A stretch of 64,000 nt of DNA from Oscillospiraceae bacterium. GTDB taxonomy: Bacteria; Bacillota; Clostridia; Oscillospirales; Oscillospiraceae. The position numbers and the translations under genes are program-made. The notes under the pieces were generated by a model. That model was not told the origin of the DNA. It ran no database searches and saw only the letters and a list, made by a program, of their open reading frames with translations. Shown here in pieces: positions 17,787 through 26,821 of the stretch; position 1 is the first letter of the stretch, and every line of letters starts with the position of its first letter. The DNA is taken from assembly GCA_017561205.1 (NCBI GenBank), contig JAFZDL010000106.1, forward strand, positions 34,431 to 98,430. The letters run 5' to 3'.

Positions 17787-18223
17787 TGGATGCAATTCGT
17801 GTAAAAAAAATAAAACCCAACGCAATCCTGCCTACATACGGATCTGTAGATGCAGCAGGTGCTGACCTGTATGCTTGCCTGGATGAAAAGATTTTGATTC
17901 AGCCCGGTGAGTCTGTTTTTGTGCCTACCGGTCTGGCAATGGAGATTCCAAAGGGCTATGCAGGCCTTATTTATGCCCGCAGCGGTTTGGCCTGTAAGCG
18001 AGGCTTAGCGCCGGCTAATAAAGTTGGTGTCATTGACAGTGATTACCGGGGAGAATTCATCGTTGTGCTTCACAATCACGGAGCAGTTTCCCAGGAAATT
18101 GCACCCGGCGAACGGATCGCGCAACTGGTCATTACACCGGTTTTCACCCCGGGTTTTGCAGAGGCGGCAGAGCTGACAGATACCACGCGTTCTGCCGGTG
18201 GCTTCGGCTCAACAGGCAAATAA
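17786..18223 (+). CDS. dut: Deoxyuridine 5'-triphosphate nucleotidohydrolase (dUTPase)
   Basis: 145-residue trimeric dUTPase converting dUTP to dUMP. All five motifs are visible: AGADLYA, ARSGLA, GVIDSDYRGE, ERIAQLV and the flexible C-terminal RSAGGFGSTG. ATG 17786 overlaps the nrdG stop by one base. Confidence 0.95.
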   Translation: MDAIRVKKIKPNAILPTYGSVDAAGADLYACLDEKILIQPGESVFVPTGLAMEIPKGYAGLIYARSGLACKRGLAPANKVGVIDSDYRGEFIVVLHNHGAVSQEIAPGERIAQLVITPVFTPGFAEAAELTDTTRSAGGFGSTGK

Positions 18224-18299
18224 TGTCTTCTAAGTTGTTAATAATCGCCTAAAATGATCCCTTAAATTTGTGAAAATTAACGAAGGGGAATTTTTGGGG

Positions 18300-18328
18300 T
18301 TGACAAAGGAAAATGTCGGTGCTATCAT
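18300..18328 (+). promoter_or_regulatory. Promoter of the lysine riboswitch transcript
   Basis: TTGACA (18300-18305), 17-base spacer, TATCAT (18323-18328). The same -35 and -10 boxes with the same spacing occur upstream of kamA. Confidence 0.85.
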
Positions 18329-18339
18329 TGACACAAATT

Positions 18340-18600
18340 GAATCGCTTGAGATAGAGGCGCGGGATTCATCAGTACCCACCATAAGGCCAGGCAGCCGTG
18401 GCTGGGGAAAGGGGAAACCGCCGAAGCTGGAACTGCGTGCCTGCGTATTTCCTGCTGGGCCGACAGAGAATATCTGCCGGACTGTCACATTAACTTTTGT
18501 GGAGCGCTATCGATTACAGTGAATATTGTTTCTACCTTTTCGGAGAGGTATTGGTATTTTCTGTTTGGATCGCTTGACGAAAGCGGTCCAATTTTTATTT
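18340..18600 (+). promoter_or_regulatory. Lysine riboswitch (L-box) with attenuator terminator
   Basis: The L-box signatures appear in order: GATAGAGGCGCGGG near 18350, an AGTA, GGGGAAAGGGGAAACC then GCCGAAGCTGG near 18410-18435, CTGCTGGGCCGACAG near 18450 and ACTGTCAC near 18480-18488. Downstream, an 11-bp stem (18565-18575 with 18581-18591) followed by five T bases is a classic intrinsic terminator. In the known class, bound lysine favours termination, so the importer downstream should be switched off when lysine is plentiful. Confidence 0.92.
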
Positions 18601-18647
18601 GGGCAAAGCCCGGAAATACCAAAACTAAAATGGAAGGGAAAATTGTT

Positions 18648-19583
18648 ATGAGAAGAATTGTAAATTTGAGTGTCCTGCTGCTGGTGTGTGCAATGTTGTT
18701 TACCGCCTGTGATGCAAAGCGAAATGCAGGTATGATCAACGCAGATGATTACCTGTCCGCTGTACCTAAGGTTGAGAATCTGACCGATATGGACACAAGC
18801 AAGATCATTGGCCTTGAAGATGGTGTTCTGACTGTTGGTATGGAATGTGCCTACGCGCCTTACAACTGGACACAGACCGATGACAGCTACGGTGCTGTCC
18901 CCATCTCCAATGTGTCCGGCTCCTATGCCAACGGCTACGATGTGATGATCGCAAAGCGTATCTGTGAGACCTATGGTTGGGAACTGGAGATCGTATCCTC
19001 TGCCTGGGATTCTCTGACCCCCGCGGTCCAGTCCAAGACCATGGATGCCAACATTGCTGGCCAGTCTATGACCGCTGACCGTTTGGCAGAGGTGAATATG
19101 GCAGGCCCCTATTATTACGCAACTATCGTTTGCCTGACCACCAAGGACAGTGCGTATGCAAGCGCAAAGTCCATTGCAGACCTGGCCGGCGGCAAGTGTA
19201 CCGCCCAGAGCGGTACCATCTGGTATGATTCCTGCCTGCCTCAGATCGAAAATGCGAAGCTGATCGCCCCTGCTGATACTGCACCGGCAATGCTGATGCA
19301 GCTGGAGACCGGCACGGTAGATTTCATTTGCACGGATATGCCCACTGCAATGGGCGCAGTAGCAAAGAATGATGATTTTGTCATTTTGAACTTCTCCGGC
19401 ACTGCAGGCGACTTCCAGTTTGCCAGTGAGCAGGAGCGGGCTGAAAATGTAAACATCGGTATTTCTGTGCTGAAGGACAACGAAGAGCTGACCCAAGCTG
19501 TTAACAAGGTACTGTCCATCCTGGATGAGGAAGACTTCAATGCAATGATGGACTACGCCATCGCGATCCAGCCGGAGCTCTGA
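18648..19583 (+). CDS. Amino-acid ABC transporter substrate-binding lipoprotein (probably lysine)
   Basis: 311 residues. Signal peptide MRRIVNLSVLLLVCAMLFTAC ending in a lipobox cysteine at residue 21, then a family 3 solute-binding fold (GMECAYAPYNW, GYDVMIAKRICETYGWELE, AGQSMTADRLAEV, GTVDFICTDMPTA). The ligand is inferred to be lysine from the riboswitch, not from the binding site. I chose ATG 18648, after GGAAGGG; upstream in-frame ATGs at 18519 and 18630 lie in the leader. Confidence 0.9.
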   Translation: MRRIVNLSVLLLVCAMLFTACDAKRNAGMINADDYLSAVPKVENLTDMDTSKIIGLEDGVLTVGMECAYAPYNWTQTDDSYGAVPISNVSGSYANGYDVMIAKRICETYGWELEIVSSAWDSLTPAVQSKTMDANIAGQSMTADRLAEVNMAGPYYYATIVCLTTKDSAYASAKSIADLAGGKCTAQSGTIWYDSCLPQIENAKLIAPADTAPAMLMQLETGTVDFICTDMPTAMGAVAKNDDFVILNFSGTAGDFQFASEQERAENVNIGISVLKDNEELTQAVNKVLSILDEEDFNAMMDYAIAIQPEL

Positions 19584-19584
19584 G

Positions 19585-20460
19585 ATGGATAAACTCATAG
19601 AACTGATCGGAGATATTTCCCGATTGTGGGGCAAATACGGCGAAATGTATCTGCGTGGCATAGGCAGTACCCTTATTCTGGCGCTGGTAGCGACCCTTTT
19701 GGGCTGTGTGATCGGTTTTGCCTGCGGCGTACTCAATACCATACCCTATTCCTCCCGGGATCCGCTGCCCAAGCGATTTGGACTGAAGCTGATCCGGGTG
19801 CTGGTACGGGTGTATGTGGAGGTGTTCCGGGGTACGCCCATGGTGCTGCAAGCAGTTTTTATTTACTACGGGTTGCCTTATTTTACCGACAATTCTGTAC
19901 ATTTTGAAAGTGTATGGACGGCAGCAATTTTAATCGTTTCCATCAATACCGGTGCGTATATGGCAGAATCTGTCCGAGGTGGTATCATCTCCATTGACCC
20001 CGGTCAGACCGAAGGAGCCAAGGCTATTGGTATGACCCATCTGCAGACGATGGTTAAGGTGATTCTGCCACAAGCTCTTCGGAATATTATGCCGCAGATC
20101 GGCAATAATTTCATCATCAATGTGAAGGACACTTCCGTGATGTTTATCATCAGCTTTACAGAGCTGTTTGCTGCCCACCGGTATATTGTTGGTGTGAACA
20201 ATATGTATTTTCCCTCCGCAGCCATTGAAATGATCGCGTATCTGACAATGACCCTGTTGGCATCCGTCCTGCTGCGTTGGCTGGAAAAGTTAATGGATGG
20301 CCCGGACAACTACCAGCTGGTGCAAACTGACCAACTGGTGATGACCGCTGGCACCTACACTCACCCCAAGCGGGGCAGCAATTATGATGAACTGAGCAAA
20401 GAGTTTCGGGGGCGTGTCAAACAGAGCTTGAAATTCGGAAGAAACAGGGGAGGGCGATGA
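19585..20460 (+). CDS. Amino-acid ABC transporter permease
   Basis: 291 residues, HisM/GlnP-type permease with about five hydrophobic segments. The family signature [13 protein letters not shown] and the EAA loop ([24 protein letters not shown]) are clear. The C-terminal tail after about residue 240 is an unusually long, polar cytoplasmic extension. It starts one base after the binding-protein stop. Confidence 0.92.
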   Translation: MDKLIELIGDISRLWGKYGEMYLRGIGSTLILALVATLLGCVIGFACGVLNTIPYSSRDPLPKRFGLKLIRVLVRVYVEVFRGTPMVLQAVFIYYGLPYFTDNSVHFESVWTAAILIVSINTGAYMAESVRGGIISIDPGQTEGAKAIGMTHLQTMVKVILPQALRNIMPQIGNNFIINVKDTSVMFIISFTELFAAHRYIVGVNNMYFPSAAIEMIAYLTMTLLASVLLRWLEKLMDGPDNYQLVQTDQLVMTAGTYTHPKRGSNYDELSKEFRGRVKQSLKFGRNRGGR

Positions 20461-20461
20461 T

Positions 20462-21202
20462 ATGGGTGAAATACTTTTAAATATTCACCACCTGTCCAAG
20501 TCCTTCGGTTCCCATGAGGTGTTACGGGACATTGATTTTACAGTTTCCAAGGGAGATGTCATTTCTGTAATTGGCGCATCTGGTTCGGGAAAATCCACTC
20601 TTTTGCGGTGTATAAACCTGCTGGAAACCCCTAATTCGGGAGAAATCTTATATCATGGAAAGAATGTACTTGGTGGTAGTATGAAGCCACATGAGTACCG
20701 CTCCCATGTTGGAATGGTGTTTCAATCCTTCAACCTTTTCAATAATATGACTGTGTTGGAAAACTGTATTGTTGGCCAGCAGCAAGTGCTGAAAAGATCA
20801 AAGGACGAAGCCCGGCATGTGGCCATGGACTACCTGGAAAAGGTAGGAATGACACCTTATATCCACGCTAAACCCCGGCAGCTTTCCGGTGGTCAGAAGC
20901 AGCGGGTAGCCATTGCCAGAGCCTTGGCAATGAATCCGGAGATTCTGCTGTTTGATGAACCGACCTCCGCCCTGGATCCGGAAATGGTTGGAGAAGTGCT
21001 GAGCGTAATGCAGACCCTTGCCCGGGAAGGTATGACTATGTTGGTGGTCACCCACGAGATGGCTTTTGCCCGGGATGTGAGTAGCCGTGTAGTATACATG
21101 AATGAAGGTGTCATTTGTGAGCAAGGTACACCGGCTGAAATATTTGGTAATCCCCAAAAAAAAGAAACCCAGGACTTTCTTTCTCGTTTTAGAAATGTAT
21201 AA
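20462..21202 (+). CDS. Amino-acid ABC transporter ATP-binding protein
   Basis: 246 residues, GlnQ/HisP type. Walker [11 protein letters not shown]-loop VFQSFNLF, signature LSGGQKQR, Walker [13 protein letters not shown] and switch histidine VVTHEM are all intact. It completes the lysine-riboswitch importer operon and starts one base after the permease stop. Confidence 0.95.
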   Translation: MGEILLNIHHLSKSFGSHEVLRDIDFTVSKGDVISVIGASGSGKSTLLRCINLLETPNSGEILYHGKNVLGGSMKPHEYRSHVGMVFQSFNLFNNMTVLENCIVGQQQVLKRSKDEARHVAMDYLEKVGMTPYIHAKPRQLSGGQKQRVAIARALAMNPEILLFDEPTSALDPEMVGEVLSVMQTLAREGMTMLVVTHEMAFARDVSSRVVYMNEGVICEQGTPAEIFGNPQKKETQDFLSRFRNV

Positions 21203-21207
21203 GAAAA

Positions 21208-21235
21208 AGGAACCACCGGTTAACCGGTGGTTCCT
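21208..21235. terminator. Bidirectional terminator between importer operon and glnN
   Basis: 28-base perfect palindrome centred on GGTTAACC with AAAA on the left flank and T-rich sequence on the right. It serves both convergent transcripts. Confidence 0.85.
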
Positions 21236-21240
21236 GTATT

Positions 21241-23325
21241 TTAATAGAACAGAAGATCCGAATAGGTGGGATAAGGCCAGTAGCTCTTATCGGTAAGGGT
21301 TTCCAAAATGTCAGCCTGCTCCCGGAGATCCTGCATATCTGTTACAATGGTATCGTGATAGTAATTCACGATATTCTCCTTGCCTTCCGGAATATGGGAC
21401 AGATCCTCACGGAGCTTTTCGCAACACAGATACATCTTGTCTGTAGCGTCGGAAAGTCGCCTTGCAATGGCATCCTCAGCTTGACAGGGAATACCCAATT
21501 GCTTTTTGGAGAGGATCCCCTTGCACAGATCCTTGGTATAACGGACCGCTGCCGGTAGGATCTGATGTAGCGTCATATCCAAACAGGTTTTCGCTTCGAT
21601 GTTGATGATCTTCCGATAAGCATCCAGGTAGATCTCATATCTTGCTCGGAATTCATCCTCGGTGTAGATGCCGTGGCTGGTGACGAGGTCAATGTTCTTT
21701 TGGCTGATGTAGCTAGGCAGGCACTGGGCGGTGGAGGGGTAATTGCTCAGACCCCGGCGGGCGGCCTCTTCCTTCCATTCCTCGCTGTATCCGTTGCCGC
21801 CGAAGATGATTCGCTGATGCTCCGTAAAGGTGCGGCAAACCAGCTTTTGCAAAGCGGACTCGAAATCTTCAGCCTGCTCCAGTTCGTCGGCAAATTTACC
21901 CAATTCCTCGGCCATAATGGTGTTCAGCGCGATATTAGGTCCTGCGATGGACAGGGAAGAACCCAGCATACGGAACTCGAACTTGTTACCGGTGAAGGCC
22001 AGGGGAGAGGTGCGATTCCGGTCAGTGGTGTCCTTGGGGATAGAGGGTAGAACATCCACACCAATGCGCATAACGCTCTTTTCGGGATCGGTATAGTTGG
22101 TGCCGTTGATAATGGAATTAACAACTGCATTCAGCTCGTCACCCAGGAAAATGGAGATGATAGCAGGAGGCGCCTCATGGGAGCCCAGACGGTGATCATT
22201 GCCGGCAGAAGCTACAGTGCAGCGCAAGAAGTCCTGGTACTCGTCAATGCCCTTGATAAAGGCGGCGAGGAACACCAGGAACTGGGCGTTCTGCCGGGGG
22301 GTCTTACCGGGACTGAACAGATTGTGACCGGTGTCGGTGGCTAAAGACCAGTTGTTGTGCTTGCCGGAGCCGTTGACACCTGCAAAGGGCTTTTCGTGGA
22401 GCAGGCACACTAAATTATGCCTGGCAGCGCACTTCTTCATTACCATCATAATCAACTGATTGGCATCGCAGGCGCTGTTGGCATCGGTATAAATGGGCGC
22501 GATCTCATGCTGACAGGGCGCGGTTTCGTTGTGCTTGGTCTTAGAGAGAATGCCCAGCCGCCAAAGCTGCTCATCCAAATCCCGCATAAACTTGGAAACA
22601 CGGGTGCGGATGGTGCCGAAATAATGGTCATCCAATTCCTGACCCTTGGGGGGCAGAGCACCAAAGAGGGTACGTCCTGTCAATCGCAGGTCTTCTCTTT
22701 GGGCATACATATCCTTAGGCAGCAGGAAATACTCCTGCTCAGCGCCCACGCAAGTCACTACACGCTTGGTCTCGGTGTCACCAAACAGCCGCATAATGCG
22801 CATTGCTTCTCTGGAAACTTCGTCAATGGAGCGCAGCAGAGGGGTTTTCATATCCAACGCCGCACCGGTAAAAGAGAAGAAGCAGGTGGGGATGTACAAA
22901 CTGCCGTCTTTTACAAAAGCGAAGGCAGTGGGATCCCAGGCGGTATAGCCTCTTGCCTCAAAGGTGGCACGCAGACCACCGGAGGGGAAGGAGGATGCAT
23001 CTGGTTCGCCACGAACTAAGGATTTGCCGTTAAACTCCATAATCACACGACCGTCGCCGGTGGGAGCAATGAAGGAATCGTGCTTTTCGGCAGTGATGCC
23101 GGTCATAGGTTGGAACCAGTGGGTGTAGTGGGTTGCGCCCTTTTCAATGGCCCAATTTTTCATTGCCTCGGCAATTTCGTTGGCAACACTCAGCTCCAAA
23201 GGTGTGCTGGTTTGGATGCACTGCTTCCAGGCATGAAAAATATCCGGGTGAAGACGCTGCTTCATCACGGCCTCATTGAAAACGTCGCTGGCAAAAATCT
23301 CAGGAACATTCAGATTGTGACTCAT
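21241..23325 (-). CDS. glnN: Type III glutamine synthetase
   Basis: 694 residues, the GlnN (GSIII) size. Ligates glutamate and ammonia with ATP. Seen: the GSIII N-terminal signature VFNEAVMKQRLH, HWFQPMTG, VGAEQEYFLL, KTKHNETAPCQHEIAPIY and AGVNGSGKHNNWSL. ATG 23325 follows AAAGGA; a TTG 18 bases upstream overlaps that site. Normally nitrogen-responsive; no obvious operator seen. GdhA lies 33 kb away in the same window. Confidence 0.95.
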   Translation of the reverse strand: MSHNLNVPEIFASDVFNEAVMKQRLHPDIFHAWKQCIQTSTPLELSVANEIAEAMKNWAIEKGATHYTHWFQPMTGITAEKHDSFIAPTGDGRVIMEFNGKSLVRGEPDASSFPSGGLRATFEARGYTAWDPTAFAFVKDGSLYIPTCFFSFTGAALDMKTPLLRSIDEVSREAMRIMRLFGDTETKRVVTCVGAEQEYFLLPKDMYAQREDLRLTGRTLFGALPPKGQELDDHYFGTIRTRVSKFMRDLDEQLWRLGILSKTKHNETAPCQHEIAPIYTDANSACDANQLIMMVMKKCAARHNLVCLLHEKPFAGVNGSGKHNNWSLATDTGHNLFSPGKTPRQNAQFLVFLAAFIKGIDEYQDFLRCTVASAGNDHRLGSHEAPPAIISIFLGDELNAVVNSIINGTNYTDPEKSVMRIGVDVLPSIPKDTTDRNRTSPLAFTGNKFEFRMLGSSLSIAGPNIALNTIMAEELGKFADELEQAEDFESALQKLVCRTFTEHQRIIFGGNGYSEEWKEEAARRGLSNYPSTAQCLPSYISQKNIDLVTSHGIYTEDEFRARYEIYLDAYRKIINIEAKTCLDMTLHQILPAAVRYTKDLCKGILSKKQLGIPCQAEDAIARRLSDATDKMYLCCEKLREDLSHIPEGKENIVNYYHDTIVTDMQDLREQADILETLTDKSYWPYPTYSDLLFY

Positions 23326-23361
23326 TTTGGCGCATCCTTTCAAATCGATACTTCACAGTAA

Positions 23362-23390
23362 ATTTTATTCTAAATTCTGTAAAATTGCAA
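23362..23390 (-). promoter_or_regulatory. Promoter of glnN
   Basis: On the minus strand TTGCAA (23385-23390), a 17-base spacer and TAAAAT (23362-23367), 37 bases from the start codon. Confidence 0.72.
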
Positions 23391-23481
23391 GGGACAAATG
23401 TGTATAAATTTAAAGCTGAACAGTAAATTCCCTTGTTCAATGAATACAAATTGGGGAAAATGAAATTTTCTTCTCCACAGC

Positions 23482-23510
23482 TTGCAATTTTTGTAAAAAA
23501 GGTGTATAGT
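23482..23510 (+). promoter_or_regulatory. Promoter of the aminotransferase operon
   Basis: TTGCAA (23482-23487), 17-base spacer, TATAGT (23505-23510). It shares the -35 hexamer with the divergent glnN promoter. Confidence 0.75.
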
Positions 23511-23548
23511 ATTCCTTATATTAAAGTTATTGAAAAGAGGGAGAAACT

Positions 23549-24820
23549 ATGTCTTACATAACTATGACAAAAGAACAGTTACAGAAGGAATATGCTTTGC
23601 AAACTGCGCGTTTCGATGCCTGCAAGGCCCAGAATCTGAAACTGAATATGGCCCGGGGTAAGCCCGGCGCAGATCAGCTGGATCTGATCAGTGATATGTT
23701 GGGTTGCTTTGTTGACCCCAAAGAGTGTTTTACCGATGGCATTGACGCCAGAAACTACGGTGAGCTGGCCGGTCTGCCTGTTGCCCGTGCTTATTGGGCA
23801 GATGTGTTAGGGTGTAAGCCTGCACAGACCTTTCTGGGCGGTTCCTCCAGCTTGACCTTGATGCACGATGTGATTGCAAAGGCCTTTTCTCATGGCTTGC
23901 TTCACAGTGAGCGCCCCTGGTGCAAGGAAGAAACAGTAAAGTTCCTTTGCCCCAGCCCCGGTTATGACCGTCATTTCCGTATTACGGAGTTTTTTGGTGC
24001 AGAGCTGATCACTGTGCCTATGACTGCCACCGGCCCTAACATGGATGTGGTGGAGGAGTTGGTAAAAGATCCCCAGGTCAAGGGTATTTGGTGTGTGCCC
24101 AAGTATTCCAATCCCGATGGCATTATTTATTCCGATGACACGATCCGCCGCTTTGCAAATCTGAAGCCCGCTGCTCCCGACTTTACCATTATGTGGGATA
24201 ACGCCTACTGCGTCCACGAATTTGATGGTGAGTTTGTACCTTTTGCAGATATTATTTCTCTGTGCGAAGAGGCAGGAAACCCGGATATGGTCTTTGAGTT
24301 TGCATCTACCTCCAAGATCACTTTCCCCGGCGCCGGTATTTCCGTAATGGCATCTTCCGAAGCTAATATTGCTTATCTCACCAAGATGTTCGGTGTACAG
24401 ATGATCTCCCACGATAAGATCAATCAGCTGCGCCATGTGAAATACTTAAAGAATAAGACGCATACCTTAGAGATTATGAAGAAGCACGCATCTGTTTTGG
24501 GTCCTAAGTTCCGGGTTGTTGCTACAGTTTTGGACAAAGAGATCGCACCTTGCGGTTTTGCAAGCTGGAATGCGCCCAAAGGTGGTTATTTTGTAAGCCT
24601 TAACACTATGGAAGGCACTGCCACCCGTGCTTTAGCGCTGTGCGAGGAAGCCGGTGTGGTTATGACCCCTGCCGGTGCAACCTTCCCCTATGGCAAGGAG
24701 CCTGCCGACAGCAATATCCGTATTGCACCCAGCCTGCCTCCTGTTGCTGAACTGGAGAAGGCAATGGAAGTGTTCTGCATCTGCCTGAAGATCGCAGCTC
24801 TGGAAAAACTGCTGAAGTAA
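23549..24820 (+). CDS. Aspartate-type aminotransferase (PF12897-like, fold type I)
   Basis: 423 residues. PLP enzyme with KLNMARGKPG at the N-terminus, YGELAGLPVAR, GGSSSLTLMHD, WDNAYCVHEF for the cofactor pyridine, and the Schiff-base lysine in FASTSKITFPGAG. This pattern matches the MocR-related aminotransferase subgroup that includes an aspartate aminotransferase described in Corynebacterium (from memory). The amino donor here is not proven. It begins an apparent operon with the LUD protein 11 bases on. Confidence 0.88.
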   Translation: MSYITMTKEQLQKEYALQTARFDACKAQNLKLNMARGKPGADQLDLISDMLGCFVDPKECFTDGIDARNYGELAGLPVARAYWADVLGCKPAQTFLGGSSSLTLMHDVIAKAFSHGLLHSERPWCKEETVKFLCPSPGYDRHFRITEFFGAELITVPMTATGPNMDVVEELVKDPQVKGIWCVPKYSNPDGIIYSDDTIRRFANLKPAAPDFTIMWDNAYCVHEFDGEFVPFADIISLCEEAGNPDMVFEFASTSKITFPGAGISVMASSEANIAYLTKMFGVQMISHDKINQLRHVKYLKNKTHTLEIMKKHASVLGPKFRVVATVLDKEIAPCGFASWNAPKGGYFVSLNTMEGTATRALALCEEAGVVMTPAGATFPYGKEPADSNIRIAPSLPPVAELEKAMEVFCICLKIAALEKLLK

Positions 24821-24831
24821 AGGAGTTCCCA

Positions 24832-25470
24832 ATGGAAACTGCTAAGAAGCTGTATTACAGCAAGCGCGGCAAACTGTTGGTGAAGAACCTGAAGAAACGC
24901 CATTTTGATGCTGTATACTGTGATACAAAAGAGGATGCTCTGAAGCAGGCGCTCGTCTGGATTCCCGAGGGTTCAACCGTTGGCTGGGGCGGCGCAACAT
25001 CTGCCCAGCAGATTGGTTTGATGACTGCGCTGAATGCAGGTAACTATCGTACCCTCGACAGAGATCAATGCGAAACCGCCCAGGAGCGGGAGAAAATCGC
25101 AAAGGATTGCCTTTTTGCGGATGTTTTTATTACCGGTGCCAATGCCATCAGCTTAGATGGGCAGATGGTCAATATCGACGGCAACGGCAACAGAGTTGCG
25201 GCCATCATCTATGGTCCTGCTTCTGTGGTGGTGATTGCCGGTATGAACAAGGTAACTGACGATCTTGAAAGCGCAATTACCCGGGCAAGAACTGTGGCAG
25301 CGCCTATCAATCAGCAGCGCTTTGGATTAAGCAATCCCTGTACCGTTACCGGTAGTTGTGCCGATTGTAAGTCCGAAACATGTATTTGTAACCATATTGT
25401 GGTTACCCGCCATTGCCGCCCTGTGGGACGGATTAAGTTTATCCTTGTGGGTGAGGAACTGGGATTCTAA
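24832..25470 (+). CDS. LUD-domain (LutC/DUF162-like) protein
   Basis: 212 residues matching the stand-alone LUD family: KRHFDAVYCDTKEDALKQAL, GSTVGWGGATSAQQIGL, DVFITGANAISLDGQMVNIDGNGNRVAA and PASVVVIAGMNKV. A C-terminal cysteine cluster (GSCADCKSETCICNHI) could bind metal or an iron-sulfur cluster. LutC relatives act in lactate oxidation, but no LutA/LutB is present, so the substrate is unknown. The gene lies between the aminotransferase and kamA. Confidence 0.85.
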   Translation: METAKKLYYSKRGKLLVKNLKKRHFDAVYCDTKEDALKQALVWIPEGSTVGWGGATSAQQIGLMTALNAGNYRTLDRDQCETAQEREKIAKDCLFADVFITGANAISLDGQMVNIDGNGNRVAAIIYGPASVVVIAGMNKVTDDLESAITRARTVAAPINQQRFGLSNPCTVTGSCADCKSETCICNHIVVTRHCRPVGRIKFILVGEELGF

Positions 25471-25475
25471 ACCAC

Positions 25476-25504
25476 TTGACATTAGGTGCATAATCGCATA
25501 TCAT
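25476..25504 (+). promoter_or_regulatory. Promoter of kamA
   Basis: TTGACA (25476-25481), 17-base spacer, TATCAT (25499-25504). Identical boxes to the lysine riboswitch promoter; only 34 bases separate the -10 from the ATG, so there is no room for an aptamer. Confidence 0.8.
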
Positions 25505-25538
25505 TTTAGTGAAAGATTTAGCCTTGGAGGAGCCAATT

Positions 25539-26783
25539 ATGATAACGCCCAACGGCTTGTTTGCGGATGTCTCTGCACAGCAGTGGAATGACTGGACCTG
25601 GCAGGCAAAGAACCGCATTACCACGTTGCAAGACCTAAAAAAATATATTACACTTACCCCGGAAGAGGAGCAGGGCATCGAAAAATGCTTGGCAACCTTC
25701 CGTATGGCAGTGACCCCTTATTATCTGTCCCTTATGGATTTGAATGATCCGGAGGATCCTATCCGGAAGCAGGCAATCCCTTCTGCAGATGAGTTGTACT
25801 TTGCGCCGGAAGAGTCAGCAGATTCTCTCCACGAAGATACAAATTCACCCGTAAAGGGCTTGACTCACCGTTATCCGGACAGAGTTTTGTTCCTTATCAC
25901 TGACCGCTGCGCATCCTATTGCCGCCATTGTACCCGTCGTCGCTTGGTGGGTCAGACGGATAATTCTATGCCCAGAGAGCAGATTGATGCCTGCATTGAT
26001 TACATCCGTAACCACCCCGAAGTTCGCGATGTGCTGCTTTCCGGCGGCGATGTGTTTATGCAGAGCGATGAGATGCTGGAATATGTTATTTCCTCGTTGC
26101 GGGCGATTCCCCATGTGGAGATTATTCGTCTGGGCACCCGTGTTCCTGTGGTGATGCCTCAGCGTGTTACACAAGAGCTCTGTGATATGCTGAAGAAGTA
26201 CCACCCCATTTGGGTGAATGTCCACTTCAACCACCCCAATGAGATTACCCCCGAGTCGGCAGCAGCTTGTGCAAGACTTGCGGATGCGGGCATTCCTTTG
26301 GGCAACCAAAGTGTTCTCCTGGCCGGTGTGAATGACTGTGTCCATGTGATGCGGAAACTGGTCAACGATTTGGTAAAGATCCGTGTGCGCCCTTATTATA
26401 TCTATGTTTGCGACTTGAGCCTAGGTCTGTCCCACTTCCGTACCCCTGTCAGTAAGGGCATAGAGATCATTGAGGGTCTTCGCGGTCACACCAGCGGTTA
26501 TTGCATTCCCACCTTTGTGGTGGACGCTCCCGGTGGTGGTGGTAAAGTGCCAGTAATGCCTAATTATGTTTTGAGCCAAACACCCCGCAAGGTGATCCTG
26601 CGGAACTTTGAAGGTGTGATCACTACTTATACAGAACCGGAGCATTACGAATCCAAGTGTAATTGCCCCGTATGCAGAGGAGAAAAAGAAAATATCCTCA
26701 CTGGTGTAGCAGCGTTGGAGCAAGGTAAAGCCCTTAGCTTTGAGCCTACTGACTTGCCCCGCAAGAAGCGTTTCCAAAAGTAA
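25539..26783 (+). CDS. kamA: Lysine 2,3-aminomutase
   Basis: 414-residue radical-SAM/PLP enzyme converting L-lysine to L-beta-lysine. Cluster cysteines C124, C128 and C131 (CASYCRHC). The residues that bind lysine's far amino group in characterised KamA have counterparts here in YVCDLSLG and FVVDAPGGGGK, and the PLP lysine is in GGGGKVP, supporting true lysine activity rather than EpmB. ATG 25539 follows GGAGGAG by 6 bases; the upstream GTG at 25509 is rejected. None of the later lysine-fermentation genes (kamDE, kdd, kce) nor ablB lies nearby. Confidence 0.92.
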   Translation: MITPNGLFADVSAQQWNDWTWQAKNRITTLQDLKKYITLTPEEEQGIEKCLATFRMAVTPYYLSLMDLNDPEDPIRKQAIPSADELYFAPEESADSLHEDTNSPVKGLTHRYPDRVLFLITDRCASYCRHCTRRRLVGQTDNSMPREQIDACIDYIRNHPEVRDVLLSGGDVFMQSDEMLEYVISSLRAIPHVEIIRLGTRVPVVMPQRVTQELCDMLKKYHPIWVNVHFNHPNEITPESAAACARLADAGIPLGNQSVLLAGVNDCVHVMRKLVNDLVKIRVRPYYIYVCDLSLGLSHFRTPVSKGIEIIEGLRGHTSGYCIPTFVVDAPGGGGKVPVMPNYVLSQTPRKVILRNFEGVITTYTEPEHYESKCNCPVCRGEKENILTGVAALEQGKALSFEPTDLPRKKRFQK

Positions 26784-26790
26784 TAAATCT

Positions 26791-26818
26791 AAGAGCCACC
26801 CCAAAAAGGGTGGCTCTT
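26791..26818. terminator. Bidirectional terminator after kamA
   Basis: 11-bp arms (AAGAGCCACCC and complement) with a CAAAAA loop and T-rich right flank (TTGTTTT). Convergent with the GatD-like gene. Confidence 0.87.
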
Positions 26819-26821
26819 GTT

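Noticed and set aside
18507-19742. 411-codon minus-strand frame across the riboswitch and binding-protein gene
   Set aside because: Opposite a clear lipoprotein gene and a structured leader; composition is that of an antisense shadow.
25470-25539. Lysine riboswitch upstream of kamA
   Set aside because: Only 69 bases separate the genes and no L-box motif is present; only the promoter boxes match those of the importer.
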